The notes: generated by a model from the sequence alone, not told the origin. Numbered from the stretch's first letter, positions 17,528-29,975 are shown. The stretch: DNA of 64,000 nt from JASGMR01 sp963664675 (GCA_963664675.2 CAXXLB010000009.1:744001-808000); one strand, 5' to 3'. Translations and numbers: made by a program.

Positions 17528-17663
17528 AAAAATTACCTCCTATTTAAAATAATATTATTTGCATAAAAAAAGGGGCATCTATAAAAGATGCCCCTTTCTC
17601 CGTATCTTTATCAGTGCACTAAAAAACACCCCAAAGAACAGATAGGGGCCGGCACATCATCAT
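17528..17663 (-). promoter_or_regulatory. Attenuator-type leader RNA upstream of metQ (unclassified)
   Basis: The leader begins after a TATAAT box. Two exclusive folds are visible. Fold 1 pairs GCCCC (around 17645-17650) with GGGGU (around 17627-17632), nested inside GUGC (17652-17655) paired with GCAC (in 17614-17619), and leaves the terminator free. Fold 2 pairs GCCCCU from the same upstream arm with AGGGGC in the terminator's 5' arm. The core lacks the SAM-I, T-box, TPP and cobalamin signatures I know. A 14-codon reading frame starts with three ATG codons at 17663 and stops at 17619, with no ribosome site. Control by methionine or SAM is inferred from the downstream genes. Confidence 0.65.
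17565..17597 (-). terminator. Intrinsic terminator inside the metQ leader
   Basis: A 12-bp perfect stem (17586-17597 with 17569-17580), loop of five, then a T-run on the minus strand. It lies about 40 bases before the metQ start codon, so it must be read through for the operon to be expressed. Confidence 0.85.
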
Positions 17664-17669
17664 ATTGCT

Positions 17670-17675
17670 ATTATA
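17670..17675 (-). promoter_or_regulatory. -10 box of the metQNI promoter
   Basis: TATAAT on the minus strand, seven bases before the first ATG of the leader frame. No convincing -35 box is seen at 16-18 bases, only A/T-rich sequence. Confidence 0.5.
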
Positions 17676-17807
17676 ATTACTTATTTTTCTAATTTTTTTA
17701 TCTTCCATAATCTCACACTCTCCGTAAAACCTTAAACATATGAAACCATTATTTCTACAAAAATAAATTAAGAAATAATTAACTCTTTCGGGATTTATAA
17801 CATTATT

Positions 17808-18347
17808 TTAACCTAATTCTTTTTTCATTACCACCTCTGCCCACTTATATATCTCTTCTTCTACCGATTCAAGATTGGAATTCAACGGATCGTAAAAATC
17901 GATATAAGCGACCAATTCATTTTCGCCGATTAAATCTTTGAATTTCTCTAAAAAATCACCCTTCTCTCCTTCGTGAGTGTAAAAAACAGCGATTTTCTTA
18001 TTCTTCACCTCATAGTCATTAAAAAAACTCTTCACAGGAGGGGAGTAAGTAAGTTCCCATATTGGAGTTCCTATAAAAATTAAATCGTAATCGTCGATCG
18101 ATATCTCTAAGTCCTCCAATTTTGGATTATTGGCTAAATCATATTTTTTCCCCTTCCAGAAATACGTTTTGCAATCTCTTCTGTCTTCCGGTTCTATTGG
18201 CACCAACTCTTTGATTTCAATGTTAGAAGCATCTGAAATCATTTCTGCCAAAGTTTTTGTTTCCTGCTCCAGCGAATAATAAATAACTACTGCTTTTGAA
18301 ATAGTAAACACCCCCAAAATAATTATTGTTTCTTCAAAATATTTCAC
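17808..18347 (-). CDS. Flavodoxin-like protein
   Basis: A small FMN-binding-fold protein. Family features are AVVIYYSLEQETKTLAEMI (strand 1 and phosphate loop), DLIFIGTPIWELTYSPPVKSFF (the flavin-ring loop) and KKIAVFYTHEG. It probably carries electrons or reduces quinones. The start is uncertain. GTG at 18347 lacks a ribosome site and adds 15 hydrophobic residues. A strong GGGGGTG site stands six bases before an ATT codon at 18302-18300, which would give MSKAVVIYYS, the usual flavodoxin beginning. ATT is a rare start codon in bacteria, so this is tentative. The gene stands alone, divergent from the NlpC/P60 gene. Confidence 0.8.
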   Translation of the reverse strand: MKYFEETIIILGVFTISKAVVIYYSLEQETKTLAEMISDASNIEIKELVPIEPEDRRDCKTYFWKGKKYDLANNPKLEDLEISIDDYDLIFIGTPIWELTYSPPVKSFFNDYEVKNKKIAVFYTHEGEKGDFLEKFKDLIGENELVAYIDFYDPLNSNLESVEEEIYKWAEVVMKKELG

Positions 18348-18399
18348 ATATGTAGTATTATAAATTAATATACGTATAATAACAATTAAGGGATGAAAA

Positions 18400-19671
18400 A
18401 TGAAAAACTATCATGAAAGCAAAATAAACAACCCTGAATTCTGGATAAAAAAACTGGAAGAACCGGAAAAAATTATTTTAAACACGGATAGAATAAAAGA
18501 AATGAATAAAAAAATGTTTTCCGAAATAAATGACATGACCTTAAAAAAATACATTTTTGAGATAAATGATGATTCTTCCGGTTATTTTAAAGGTTTAACT
18601 TTGAGAAACTTTGCAAATTTAAATATACCGGCAAAATTCTGCTTTAAAAAGAATGGAAAAAAGATAAAAAAATTTAATTTTAATGATTTAATGGATAACT
18701 GTAATTTGGATAAAAAATTGATATTCAAAAATGGAATAACAAAAAAGAGAATAAACTTAAGAAGATTTCCAACAGAATTTATAAATGCAGAATTCTGGAA
18801 TTCAATTCATCAGGATTTCTTCCAGGAAACCGCCTTGTCTCCCTTCGAATCCTTCTTAATTCTGCAGGAGAGCAAAGATGAAAAGTGGTTTTACATTCAA
18901 TCAAATATTTATCCCGGATGGATCCGGAAAAAGCATATTGAATTAATCGATAATTTTATCGAATATGAACATTTACTCAATCCCGAATCCTTTTTAAGAG
19001 TTGTAGGCGATTATGTTCAAACCGAACCGAATATATATGTGGACAGTGGAAAAATCATAAAGTTTCAAATGGGAGACAAAATACCTTTGACCAAAAATAA
19101 CCATCAGCCCTATACCCAATATTCATTGAATTCGTTCAAAGTACCCATGCCCGTGGGTTCAAAATCTGGTAAAAATATAGTTTTTATAAAAAACGACAAT
19201 AAAGTGAGCGTTGGTAATATCCCTTTCAACAGAAAAAATATTGTATTGCAATCGTTCAAATTACTGGGTGAAAGATATGGGTGGGGAGGATCAAATAACA
19301 GGAGAGACTGCTCCAGATTCGTTTTCGATATATTCAGATGTTTTGGTATTGATTTACCTCGGGATTGTTCAATACAGGAAAAAATTTTACCTTTCAAAAA
19401 AATCGAATTCGCCCATAAAAACGACAGGTATAAGGAAAAAGTTTTAAATACTATGTCTTCCGGTGATCTTTTATTTTTAAAGGGTCATGTGATGATTTAC
19501 CTGAACAAAATCGGAGAAAATCATTATGTAATACATAACGGATCAGGATTTTCTTGCAATGGAAAAAAATTTAATGTCCACGGTGTAATGATTATGCCAT
19601 TGAGTATGTCTCTGCTTGATCAAAAAATTACTTATACAGAGGCTTTGACGAGTGTACTCTTACTATGCTAA
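18400..19671 (+). CDS. NlpC/P60 family cell-wall peptidase with SH3-like domains
   Basis: A 423-residue protein related to gamma-D-glutamyl-diamino acid endopeptidases. The first 250 residues resemble the helical N-terminal and SH3-like modules of this subgroup (ESFLILQESKDEKWFYIQSNIYPGWIRKKHI is the SH3-like part, about residues 146-178). The catalytic domain follows, with LGERYGWGGSN, the nucleophile in RRDCSRFVFD (Cys about 304), and the His in KGHVMIYLN (about 363). No signal peptide is seen; the N-terminus is charged, so it may act on imported wall peptides in the cytoplasm. ATG 18400 has AAGGGATG upstream. Confidence 0.87.
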   Translation: MKNYHESKINNPEFWIKKLEEPEKIILNTDRIKEMNKKMFSEINDMTLKKYIFEINDDSSGYFKGLTLRNFANLNIPAKFCFKKNGKKIKKFNFNDLMDNCNLDKKLIFKNGITKKRINLRRFPTEFINAEFWNSIHQDFFQETALSPFESFLILQESKDEKWFYIQSNIYPGWIRKKHIELIDNFIEYEHLLNPESFLRVVGDYVQTEPNIYVDSGKIIKFQMGDKIPLTKNNHQPYTQYSLNSFKVPMPVGSKSGKNIVFIKNDNKVSVGNIPFNRKNIVLQSFKLLGERYGWGGSNNRRDCSRFVFDIFRCFGIDLPRDCSIQEKILPFKKIEFAHKNDRYKEKVLNTMSSGDLLFLKGHVMIYLNKIGENHYVIHNGSGFSCNGKKFNVHGVMIMPLSMSLLDQKITYTEALTSVLLLC

Positions 19672-19714
19672 ATGAATATACAATATCAAAAAGTACTATT
19701 AAATAATTTGTTAC

Positions 19715-19743
19715 TTGACAAGCAATTTTTATGATGATATCAT
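19715..19743 (+). promoter_or_regulatory. Ribosomal RNA operon promoter
   Basis: A perfect -35 box TTGACA (19715-19720) and a TATCAT -10 box (19738-19743) are 17 bases apart, about 120 bases before 16S. Two further TTGAC boxes lie at about 19753 and 19770 without good -10 partners. The rest of the 190-base gap after the NlpC gene would be transcribed leader that is removed in rRNA processing. Confidence 0.75.
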
Positions 19744-19863
19744 GAATCTTGTTGACGCCAAAATGTGGTTGACATCCCACAAGAAGGGTCATTGAAAAAT
19801 GGATAGCATAAACCGCAAACGCGAGCGAAAGCTCAAGTGAAATAGAAAAAAAGAGAAGAGTCA

Positions 19864-21402
<1,539 letters not shown>

Positions 21403-21444
21403 TTAGGGAGATTAATTGGTTTATGCTATCCAATTTTGAGTGAA

Positions 21445-21521
21445 GGGCTCGTAGCTCAGATGGCTAGAGCGCACGGCTGATAACCGTGAGGTCAGAAGTT
21501 CGATTCTTCTCGAGCCCACCA
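21445..21521 (+). tRNA. tRNA-Ile (anticodon GAT)
   Basis: A 77-base tRNA in the 16S-23S spacer. The acceptor stem GGGCTCG pairs with CGAGCCC, the anticodon loop reads CTGATAA, the T arm is GTTCGATTC, and CCA is encoded at the end. Confidence 0.97.
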
Positions 21522-21533
21522 GTAAATGTAAAT

Positions 21534-21609
21534 GGGGACATAGCTCAGCTGGGAGAGCGTCTGCTTTGCAAGCAGAAGGCCAGGGGTTCGAATCCCCTTG
21601 TCTCCACCA
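21534..21609 (+). tRNA. tRNA-Ala (anticodon TGC)
   Basis: A 76-base tRNA 12 bases after tRNA-Ile. The acceptor stem GGGGACA pairs with TGTCTCC, the anticodon loop is TTTGCAA, the T loop is GTTCGAA, and CCA is encoded. The Ile-Ala pair in the spacer is a common bacterial arrangement. Confidence 0.97.
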
Positions 21610-21641
21610 TATATAAAAGGTCATTGATAAGTGCATATTGA

Positions 21642-24542
<2,901 letters not shown>

Positions 24543-24563
24543 GATATGTACATATGAGTGAGA

Positions 24564-24686
24564 AATCCTGGGTGACGATACTGCAGGTGGAAATACCCGG
24601 ATCCATCCCGAACCCGGCAGTCAAGCACTTACAGGCCGATGGTAGTATAGGGAGGCCCTATGCAAGAGTAGGTATTGCCCAGGATT
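24564..24686 (+). rRNA. rrf: 5S ribosomal RNA
   Basis: Small rRNA after 23S. The terminal stem AATCCTGGG pairs with CCCAGGATT. CCCGAACCCGG and GGTAGTATAGGG are the usual loop segments of 5S. Confidence 0.94.
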
Positions 24687-24698
24687 TCCTTTTATATG

Positions 24699-24722
24699 AA
24701 GGAGCGTAATGCTCCTTTTTTT
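24699..24722 (+). terminator. rRNA operon terminator
   Basis: A stem of AAGGAGC paired with GCTCCTT around the loop GTAAT, followed by a run of Ts. Confidence 0.85.
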
Positions 24723-24724
24723 AT

Positions 24725-24746
24725 TTTATAATAGATGTATGGAAAA
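24725..24746 (+). repeat. Left copy of a 22-bp direct repeat flanking the IS200 relic
   Basis: The unit TTTATAATAGATGTATGGAA(AA) matches 25384-25405 with one mismatch (A/G at the eleventh base). Both copies contain a TATAAT-like box and ATGGAAAA. Confidence 0.8.
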
Positions 24747-25383
24747 CCGCTTGCTTAGCAGGTGATACCGGAGAGCTTTAAGTGATGTGCGGGAAAAAAT
24801 CTCCTTTGCTAAAATAAATTTAGGTAAGTCAACCTAATAAAAAGCAAAGAAGATAAGTCCTATAAACAAAGGTAGTCTAGCACATGCAAAGTGGAGATGT
24901 AAATACTGTATAGTATTTGCACCAAAATATAGAAGGCAAATAGTATATGGAAAGATAAAAACAGATACAGGAAAAAATACTTAGAAAATTATGCGAACAA
25001 AAAGGAGTAGAAATAATAGAAGCAAATACATGCAAAGACCATATAAATATATTAGTAAGCATACCACCAAAAATAAGTGTGTCACAATTTATGGGATATT
25101 TGAAAGGAAAAAGTTCATTGATGGTATTTGACAGAAATGCGAACTTAAAATATAGGTATGGAAACAGGAAATTTTGGTGCAAAGAATATTATGTAGATAC
25201 AGTAGGAAAAAACAAAAAAGTAATAGAAAAATATATATCCATTTAAAAACAAGTGAAAAAGCAAACCCCTCAGATGGTAATATGCGGATAAAAAGCGGTT
25301 GACTATCTTTTCAGAAAGTTTTGTCGGCTGGAATCATGCCCTTCTAGAGCTAATGGAAACCACCCGTTTACGGGTGCTTATGA
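24747..25383 (+). mobile_element. Decayed IS200-type insertion element
   Basis: A non-autonomous relic of an IS200/IS605-family element. The left part holds a hairpin-capable segment (TTTAGGT...ACCTAA near 24820-24838). The middle carries the broken tnpA. The right end has a hairpin, CACCCG (25361-25366) with CGGGTG (25371-25376), just inside the direct repeat. No tnpB is present. The exact element ends are inferred from the repeats and the hairpins. The stretch is not otherwise coding. Confidence 0.75.
24841..25246 (+). pseudogene. Broken TnpA transposase of the IS200 family
   Basis: Reading from 24841 gives SLAHAKWRCKYCIVFAPKYR and continues to KIKTDTGK, then hits a stop; one frame over from about 24977 it resumes as ILRKLCEQKGVEIIEANTC through MGYLKGKSSLMVFDRNANLK and ends at TAA 25244. 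The break falls in a run of six As, consistent with one inserted base. No ATG or GTG start is present. The expected HUH motif (DHIH) reads DHIN, losing the second metal-binding His, while the region of the catalytic Tyr (CKEYYVDTVG) is kept. Three separate defects show the gene is dead. Confidence 0.85.
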
Positions 25384-25405
25384 TTTATAATAGGTGTATG
25401 GAAAA
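25384..25405 (+). repeat. Right copy of the 22-bp direct repeat
   Basis: Matches 24725-24746 with one mismatch. It includes the ATG that opens the acetyltransferase fragment, so the left copy looks like a duplicate of that gene's promoter and start. Confidence 0.8.
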
Positions 25406-25622
25406 GAAGAAAATGATAAGAAAACTGGAAGAAATATCCAATAATGCTTTACCTTCACTGAATACTTACTTGTACGATGGCTGGCTTTTGAGATCCTCTC
25501 TTGGCTTTACCAAAAGAGCCAATTCTGTTTCTCCCCTTTATCCTTCATCTTTTGATTTGCTTTTATCTGATAAAATCTTTTTTTGTTATTCTGAAAGCAA
25601 AAATTTAATCATTTCTCAATAA
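25398..25622 (+). pseudogene. Truncated GNAT-type acetyltransferase
   Basis: A 74-residue frame. The text LPSLNTYLYDGWLLRSSLGFTKRANSVSPLYP matches my recollection of the beginning of a GNAT acetyltransferase subgroup whose full proteins run to over 200 residues; here given only in part. The frame stops at 25622, before any acetyl-CoA-binding motif, so it cannot encode a working enzyme. It lies between the IS200 relic and the terminator of the sugar operon, so loss of the 3' part may be linked to past rearrangement here. A small intact protein of other function is less likely. Confidence 0.65.
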
Positions 25623-25624
25623 AA

Positions 25625-25650
25625 TAAATAAAGAGCCAGCAAATGCTGGC
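25625..25650 (-). terminator. Terminator of the sugar transporter operon
   Basis: GCCAGC (25635-25640) pairs with GCTGGC (25645-25650) around AAAT. On the minus strand it is followed by a T-rich stretch. Confidence 0.7.
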
Positions 25651-25679
25651 CCATGTGAAACAAACACTAAATTACAAAA

Positions 25680-26951
25680 TTACCAAACTATTTTAAACCC
25701 AGTTATATCTTCCAAATCTAATGCCAATTCTTCCAATGCAGCCATTGAGTCAGTCTCAGCACCCGTTAATACACTGTGAACTGCCTGGAAAAATGCCGTA
25801 GATACTTCATTATAATTCGGTGCAGAAGCTGTTGAAGGTCTTGGTACTGCATTTACAAAAACATCATACAGATCTCCAAAAATTGGTGTTGCTTTCAAGA
25901 CCTCTGGGTCCTGATAGAGCGCCTCTATAGTTGGATTAAGTGATCCTACTATAGCTCTGTTTTTCTGAGATTCATATCCTGCTAAATAAAGAGCAAGATC
26001 CGCTGCAGCTTGAGGATTCTCACTATATTTACTTACTGCTAACTGCCATCCACCCAATGCAGCTGCTCCACGTCCAGAATCTCCTGCTGGTAGAGGGACC
26101 ACACCAAATTTTCCGGCAACCGCACTATCTTCAGCATTACTTAAAGAATAAGCATAGGGCCAGTTTCTCATAAACGCGGCGTTACCTGCCTGCCATATTC
26201 CTCTTGCATCTTCTTCGCCCATTCCTACAACACCACTTGGAGAAATTGTTCCAACCCATCCTGCTACTTTATCAATTATCTCAGCAGCTTTTTCGTTGGC
26301 TATAGTGATTTCCTTATCAGCACTTATTATTGTTCCTCCACCATTTGATACAACCCATTCTAAAGCATCACAGGTTAATCCTTCATATGCATCTCCTTGC
26401 CATACAAATCCCCAGAAGTCCGGGTTGTCCTTTTTCTCACCATCCATTATAATTTTTGCAGCATTTTCTAACTCATTCCATGTCTTCGGAACTTCTAATC
26501 CATATTTCTCAAGTAAATCTTTTCTGTAGTATAACAGTCCTGCATCTGTAAACCAGGGAATGGCAACCAATTTTCCATCAACAGTATCATTTTCTACCAT
26601 TGCAGGGAACATTGTGTCAACTAATTCTTTCATACCGTCATATTGATAGAGATCTACTAAATGTGCAGCCAAATCACCAGGCCAGATAACATCAATCATG
26701 TAAACATCAACTTCAGGACTTTGTGCTTCAAAGAATTGTAGATAGAGTCCCAATCTGTCTGTAGAAAGATCTGGAGTTTCTAAAACCTTTACAGTTACAT
26801 CTGGATGCATTTCCATATATTTGGCCGCCGCATCCTTTGCTAATTCCAATTCCTGCCCTACTGCACCTGCTGCTAAAGTAATAACTGTTTCTGCTAATGC
26901 AAATGTTGCAAATAATACTGTCAATAGCAACACAAAAAGTGTTTTTTTCAT
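25680..26951 (-). CDS. Sugar ABC transporter substrate-binding protein (maltose/trehalose type)
   Basis: A 423-residue family-1 extracellular binding protein. A signal peptide (MKKTLFVLLLTVLFATFALA) is followed by ETVITLAAGAVGQELELAKD, then SPEVDVYMIDVIWPGDLAAHL and a late AALGGWQLAVSKYSENP. This layout resembles trehalose/maltose-binding proteins of Thermotogae and Thermococcales. It delivers an alpha-linked disaccharide to the two permeases encoded just upstream; the exact sugar is inferred. No ATPase gene is in the operon, so a shared MsmK/MalK-type ATPase elsewhere must power it. The start has a good ribosome site (AGGAGG). Confidence 0.9.
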   Translation of the reverse strand: MKKTLFVLLLTVLFATFALAETVITLAAGAVGQELELAKDAAAKYMEMHPDVTVKVLETPDLSTDRLGLYLQFFEAQSPEVDVYMIDVIWPGDLAAHLVDLYQYDGMKELVDTMFPAMVENDTVDGKLVAIPWFTDAGLLYYRKDLLEKYGLEVPKTWNELENAAKIIMDGEKKDNPDFWGFVWQGDAYEGLTCDALEWVVSNGGGTIISADKEITIANEKAAEIIDKVAGWVGTISPSGVVGMGEEDARGIWQAGNAAFMRNWPYAYSLSNAEDSAVAGKFGVVPLPAGDSGRGAAALGGWQLAVSKYSENPQAAADLALYLAGYESQKNRAIVGSLNPTIEALYQDPEVLKATPIFGDLYDVFVNAVPRPSTASAPNYNEVSTAFFQAVHSVLTGAETDSMAALEELALDLEDITGFKIVW

Positions 26952-26994
26952 TTTTTAAAACCTCCTTTAAAATTTGGGTAAATACCCTGTATTC

Positions 26995-27858
26995 TTAACC
27001 CTTTACTGCCCCTGCTGTTAAACCTGCAACAATCTTTCTCTGAAAAATCAAAACCAATACAACTACTGGTATCGTAACCGTTATAGCCGCTGCCATTATT
27101 TCACCAAATGGTTCCTGCCTTGCAATCTGTCCAGAGAATAATGCTATTGCAACCGGAATAGTTCGCGCTGCTGGTTCAACAGAAGTAAAGGTTAACGCAA
27201 ATAGATACTCGTTCCATGCTGCAATGAACGATAACAATCCAGTTGTAACCAAAGCAGGCGCGGTTAACGGTAATAAAATCATATAAAAAGTTTGAAATGG
27301 AGTCGCTCCATCTACCTGTGCTGATTGCATTATTTCCACTGGTAATTCTTTAAAAAAACTAGTCAAAACCCAGGTTGTAAATGGCAAAGTGAATATCAGA
27401 TATGTTATTATCATACTCGGTCTTGCACTCAATCCTAAAGTTGTAATCATCGCATACAATCCTGATAAAACAGTTACCTGCGGAAACATTGTCATAGCCA
27501 AAATCATATAAAGAGTAATTTTTTTACCTTTAAATCTGAGTTTTCCTAAGGCAAAGGCAGCAAATGACCCTATCAATAACGCTATAAATGTTGTTAACCC
27601 CGCAACGAGTGTACTGTTCAAAATACTTAAAACAAAAGTACTATTTCTAAAAATCGCCTTATAATTTTCAAAATAAAAAGATATATTTCCTTCTGCATCC
27701 CTAGGAACGAATGTCGCTGGTGTCTGCATCAATTGATTTTCGCTTTTAAAAGAAGAGTTCAAAGCCCAATAAAATGGGAATAGCATATATACAAATATTA
27801 CAACTATTATTATATAAAAAATTGTTTTTGAGATGATCTTTTTAGATCTTTTGCTCAT
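26995..27858 (-). CDS. Sugar ABC transporter permease (MalG type)
   Basis: A 287-residue inner-membrane permease with about six hydrophobic helices. The N-terminus reads FYIIIVVIFVYMLFPFYWAL, as in MalG-type proteins, and the ATPase-docking loop is ESAQVDGATPFQTF-like (QSAQVDGATPFQTFYMILLPL). The C-terminus ends in FQRKIVAGLTAGAVKG, typical of the MalG class. It pairs with the MalF-type permease; their genes overlap by four bases. Confidence 0.92.
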   Translation of the reverse strand: MSKRSKKIISKTIFYIIIVVIFVYMLFPFYWALNSSFKSENQLMQTPATFVPRDAEGNISFYFENYKAIFRNSTFVLSILNSTLVAGLTTFIALLIGSFAAFALGKLRFKGKKITLYMILAMTMFPQVTVLSGLYAMITTLGLSARPSMIITYLIFTLPFTTWVLTSFFKELPVEIMQSAQVDGATPFQTFYMILLPLTAPALVTTGLLSFIAAWNEYLFALTFTSVEPAARTIPVAIALFSGQIARQEPFGEIMAAAITVTIPVVVLVLIFQRKIVAGLTAGAVKG

Positions 27859-28931
27859 TTTGAATCAACTCCCATCATTTTTATATAAATTACTGCGAAT
27901 ATGGCAATTAAAATAAATATAATCATTCCTACGGCAGAAGAATATCCCATCTGTCTATAATTTATCAATTGAGTGTAATTGTACGAGGCCATCGAATACA
28001 TCTTTTTCCCAAGTAAAACCTGAAATACATCGAATACTCTCAAAGCATCGAGTGTTCTGAATACTAAAGCTACCGCGATTGTAGGCTTCAAAAGAGGTAA
28101 AGTAATTTTAAAAAATCTTTTAAATCCACTTGCACCATCAACTTCTGCAGCTTCATACAATTCTTTAGGAATTAATTGTAGCCCCGCAAGAATTAATAAA
28201 GCCATAAAAGGAGTGGTTTTCCAGACATCTACCATGATCATTGAAGGCATTTGCCAAAATGAGTCAGTTAAAAACGATATTTGACCATCCGATATTCCCA
28301 ATCTGAATAAAATCATATTGAAAAAACCTGAAGTTCCTGGATTCAACATATATTCCCATATTCTCGCAGAAACAACCGTGATTACTGCCCAAGGAACAAG
28401 CATGGTTGTTCTCAACGCACCCCTACCCTTGAAGTTGCTGTTCACAACCAAAGCAATAAAGATACCTAAAACCGTTTCAATAAAAACAGAGAAAAGAGAA
28501 AATATTAAAGTATTACCAACGGATTTCAAAAAAACAGGGTCCCTTGCTCCAACAACATACCTCTTTCCAAACCAGTCATATTGAAATAATTCTTTGTATC
28601 TATGCGGATCTCTCGGCAAAACTTTTACTGCTCTTTCAAATTCAGGTTCACCAGTCTTCTCGTTTATAACCTGGTTTTCATTTTCATCAAGAACAGGCGG
28701 TAATTCTACTATTGTAATACCCAAAAGATTGGCATAATTTTCAAATCCTATAAAATTTGTTTTTACCTCCGCACCACCTGCAAATTCTCTATCGGTAAAA
28801 CTTGTAAACAAAACATCTCCCAAAGGATAAATAGCCACCAAAGCTAAAACAATAAATGCAGGTAATAATAATTTCAGAGCTAATTTCTGTTCCTTTTTTT
28901 CCAAATTACTTTGAGGAACTCTTTTTTTCAC
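27855..28931 (-). CDS. Sugar ABC transporter permease (MalF type)
   Basis: A 358-residue permease. After the first helix (KLLLPAFIVLALVAIYPLGDVLFTSF) it has a periplasmic segment of about 90 residues with the text ENYANLLGI. The ATPase-docking motif is EAAEVDGASGFKRFFKITLPLL. This is the usual MalF architecture with a shortened periplasmic loop. GTG start with an AGGTGA site. It is the second gene of the operon, 26 bases after the regulator gene. Confidence 0.92.
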   Translation of the reverse strand: MKKRVPQSNLEKKEQKLALKLLLPAFIVLALVAIYPLGDVLFTSFTDREFAGGAEVKTNFIGFENYANLLGITIVELPPVLDENENQVINEKTGEPEFERAVKVLPRDPHRYKELFQYDWFGKRYVVGARDPVFLKSVGNTLIFSLFSVFIETVLGIFIALVVNSNFKGRGALRTTMLVPWAVITVVSARIWEYMLNPGTSGFFNMILFRLGISDGQISFLTDSFWQMPSMIMVDVWKTTPFMALLILAGLQLIPKELYEAAEVDGASGFKRFFKITLPLLKPTIAVALVFRTLDALRVFDVFQVLLGKKMYSMASYNYTQLINYRQMGYSSAVGMIIFILIAIFAVIYIKMMGVDSK

Positions 28932-28956
28932 AAAATCACCTGACCTTTTTCATAAT

Positions 28957-29949
28957 TTATGCCGACTTTCTCTTTATTAATTTGGGACTAAATTTTATAT
29001 TTTTTATCGGTTTTGTTTCATCTTCAATCACTTCAATCAGTAATTTGGCCGCTGTTTGTCCCATTTCTTCAATTGGTTGTTCTATAGTAGTTAGTCCAAT
29101 TTTTTCCGTCCATATCTGGTTATCAAAACCAACTATGAAAAAATCTTTACCGGGAACTTTGTTTATTGTAGATGCAACTTCTAAAACAATCAATGCAAAA
29201 TTGTCAGTTGAAGCAAAAAAACCTGGTCTTTTATATTTGTCAAAAATTTCAATTATCTTATTATATGATATTCCGAGTAAATAATTACTGTAAATTATAT
29301 TTTTGCCTGGAATTTCTATTTTATTATTTTTCAAAAAATTTAAAAATCCTTTTTTTCTCTCTTCAATATGATTGTTTTTTATAATTCGATTATCCACATC
29401 GGAATATAAAAAAATGTAATCAGATACGTTATTTTCCATAAGCAATTCTGCTGCTATTTCCCCACCCCTTATATTATCAACAGTAACACTGTTGCATTTT
29501 TTGCTTTCATTTTCTATTAAAACCAATGGTTCTCCAGTAAGAAACTCATCACTGAAAATCTCTGGAGAAATTGTAAACAAAGCCTTTCCATCTACACCAC
29601 CCATTGTATATGGAGTTTTTCTCATGTTTTCAAGTCTTTTAAAATCCGTTAAAGGAAAAACAATTGAAAAATATTCTTTTTTATCCAGATATCTGTCAAA
29701 TCCATCAAGCAACCTCCAGTGAAATTCCGTTTTGACTTCTGGAATATAAACAAGAATTCTTCTCGATTTTCCCCCAGCCAATTGTTGAGCGTAAAAATTT
29801 GGTCTATAACCAAGTTTAATTATGGCATTTTGTACTCGTTTTTTAGTTTCATCTTTTACTATTCCATTGTTCAAAACTCTGGAAACGGTACCAACACCAA
29901 CGCCAGCCATTTTCGCAACATCTTTAATGGTTACAGATTTCTTTTCCAT
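28957..29949 (-). CDS. LacI-family regulator of the sugar operon
   Basis: A 330-residue repressor-type protein. Helix-turn-helix VTIKDVAKMAGVGVGTVSRVL, hinge LGYRPNFYAQQLAGG, then a ligand-binding domain ending in a G-F-D-N segment (FFIVGFDNQIWTEKIGLTTIEQP). The gene is the first of the operon and follows a palindromic site that overlaps its promoter, so self-repression relieved by the transported sugar is likely. The inducer is not known. Confidence 0.9.
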   Translation of the reverse strand: MEKKSVTIKDVAKMAGVGVGTVSRVLNNGIVKDETKKRVQNAIIKLGYRPNFYAQQLAGGKSRRILVYIPEVKTEFHWRLLDGFDRYLDKKEYFSIVFPLTDFKRLENMRKTPYTMGGVDGKALFTISPEIFSDEFLTGEPLVLIENESKKCNSVTVDNIRGGEIAAELLMENNVSDYIFLYSDVDNRIIKNNHIEERKKGFLNFLKNNKIEIPGKNIIYSNYLLGISYNKIIEIFDKYKRPGFFASTDNFALIVLEVASTINKVPGKDFFIVGFDNQIWTEKIGLTTIEQPIEEMGQTAAKLLIEVIEDETKPIKNIKFSPKLIKRKSA

Positions 29950-29975
29950 AAAAAAACCCTCATATTTACAAAAAT

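Noticed and set aside
17528..17675. SAM-I, T-box or cobalamin riboswitch upstream of metQ
   Set aside because: None of the conserved cores (GGCCCGATGAA-type, AGGGTGG-type, or B12 box) is present on either strand.
19753..19775. Second and third rRNA promoters from two further TTGAC boxes
   Set aside because: No -10 box stands at 16-18 bases from either.
24877..25182. Minus-strand frame of 101 residues across the IS200 relic
   Set aside because: It is the reverse shadow of the decayed tnpA and resembles no protein.
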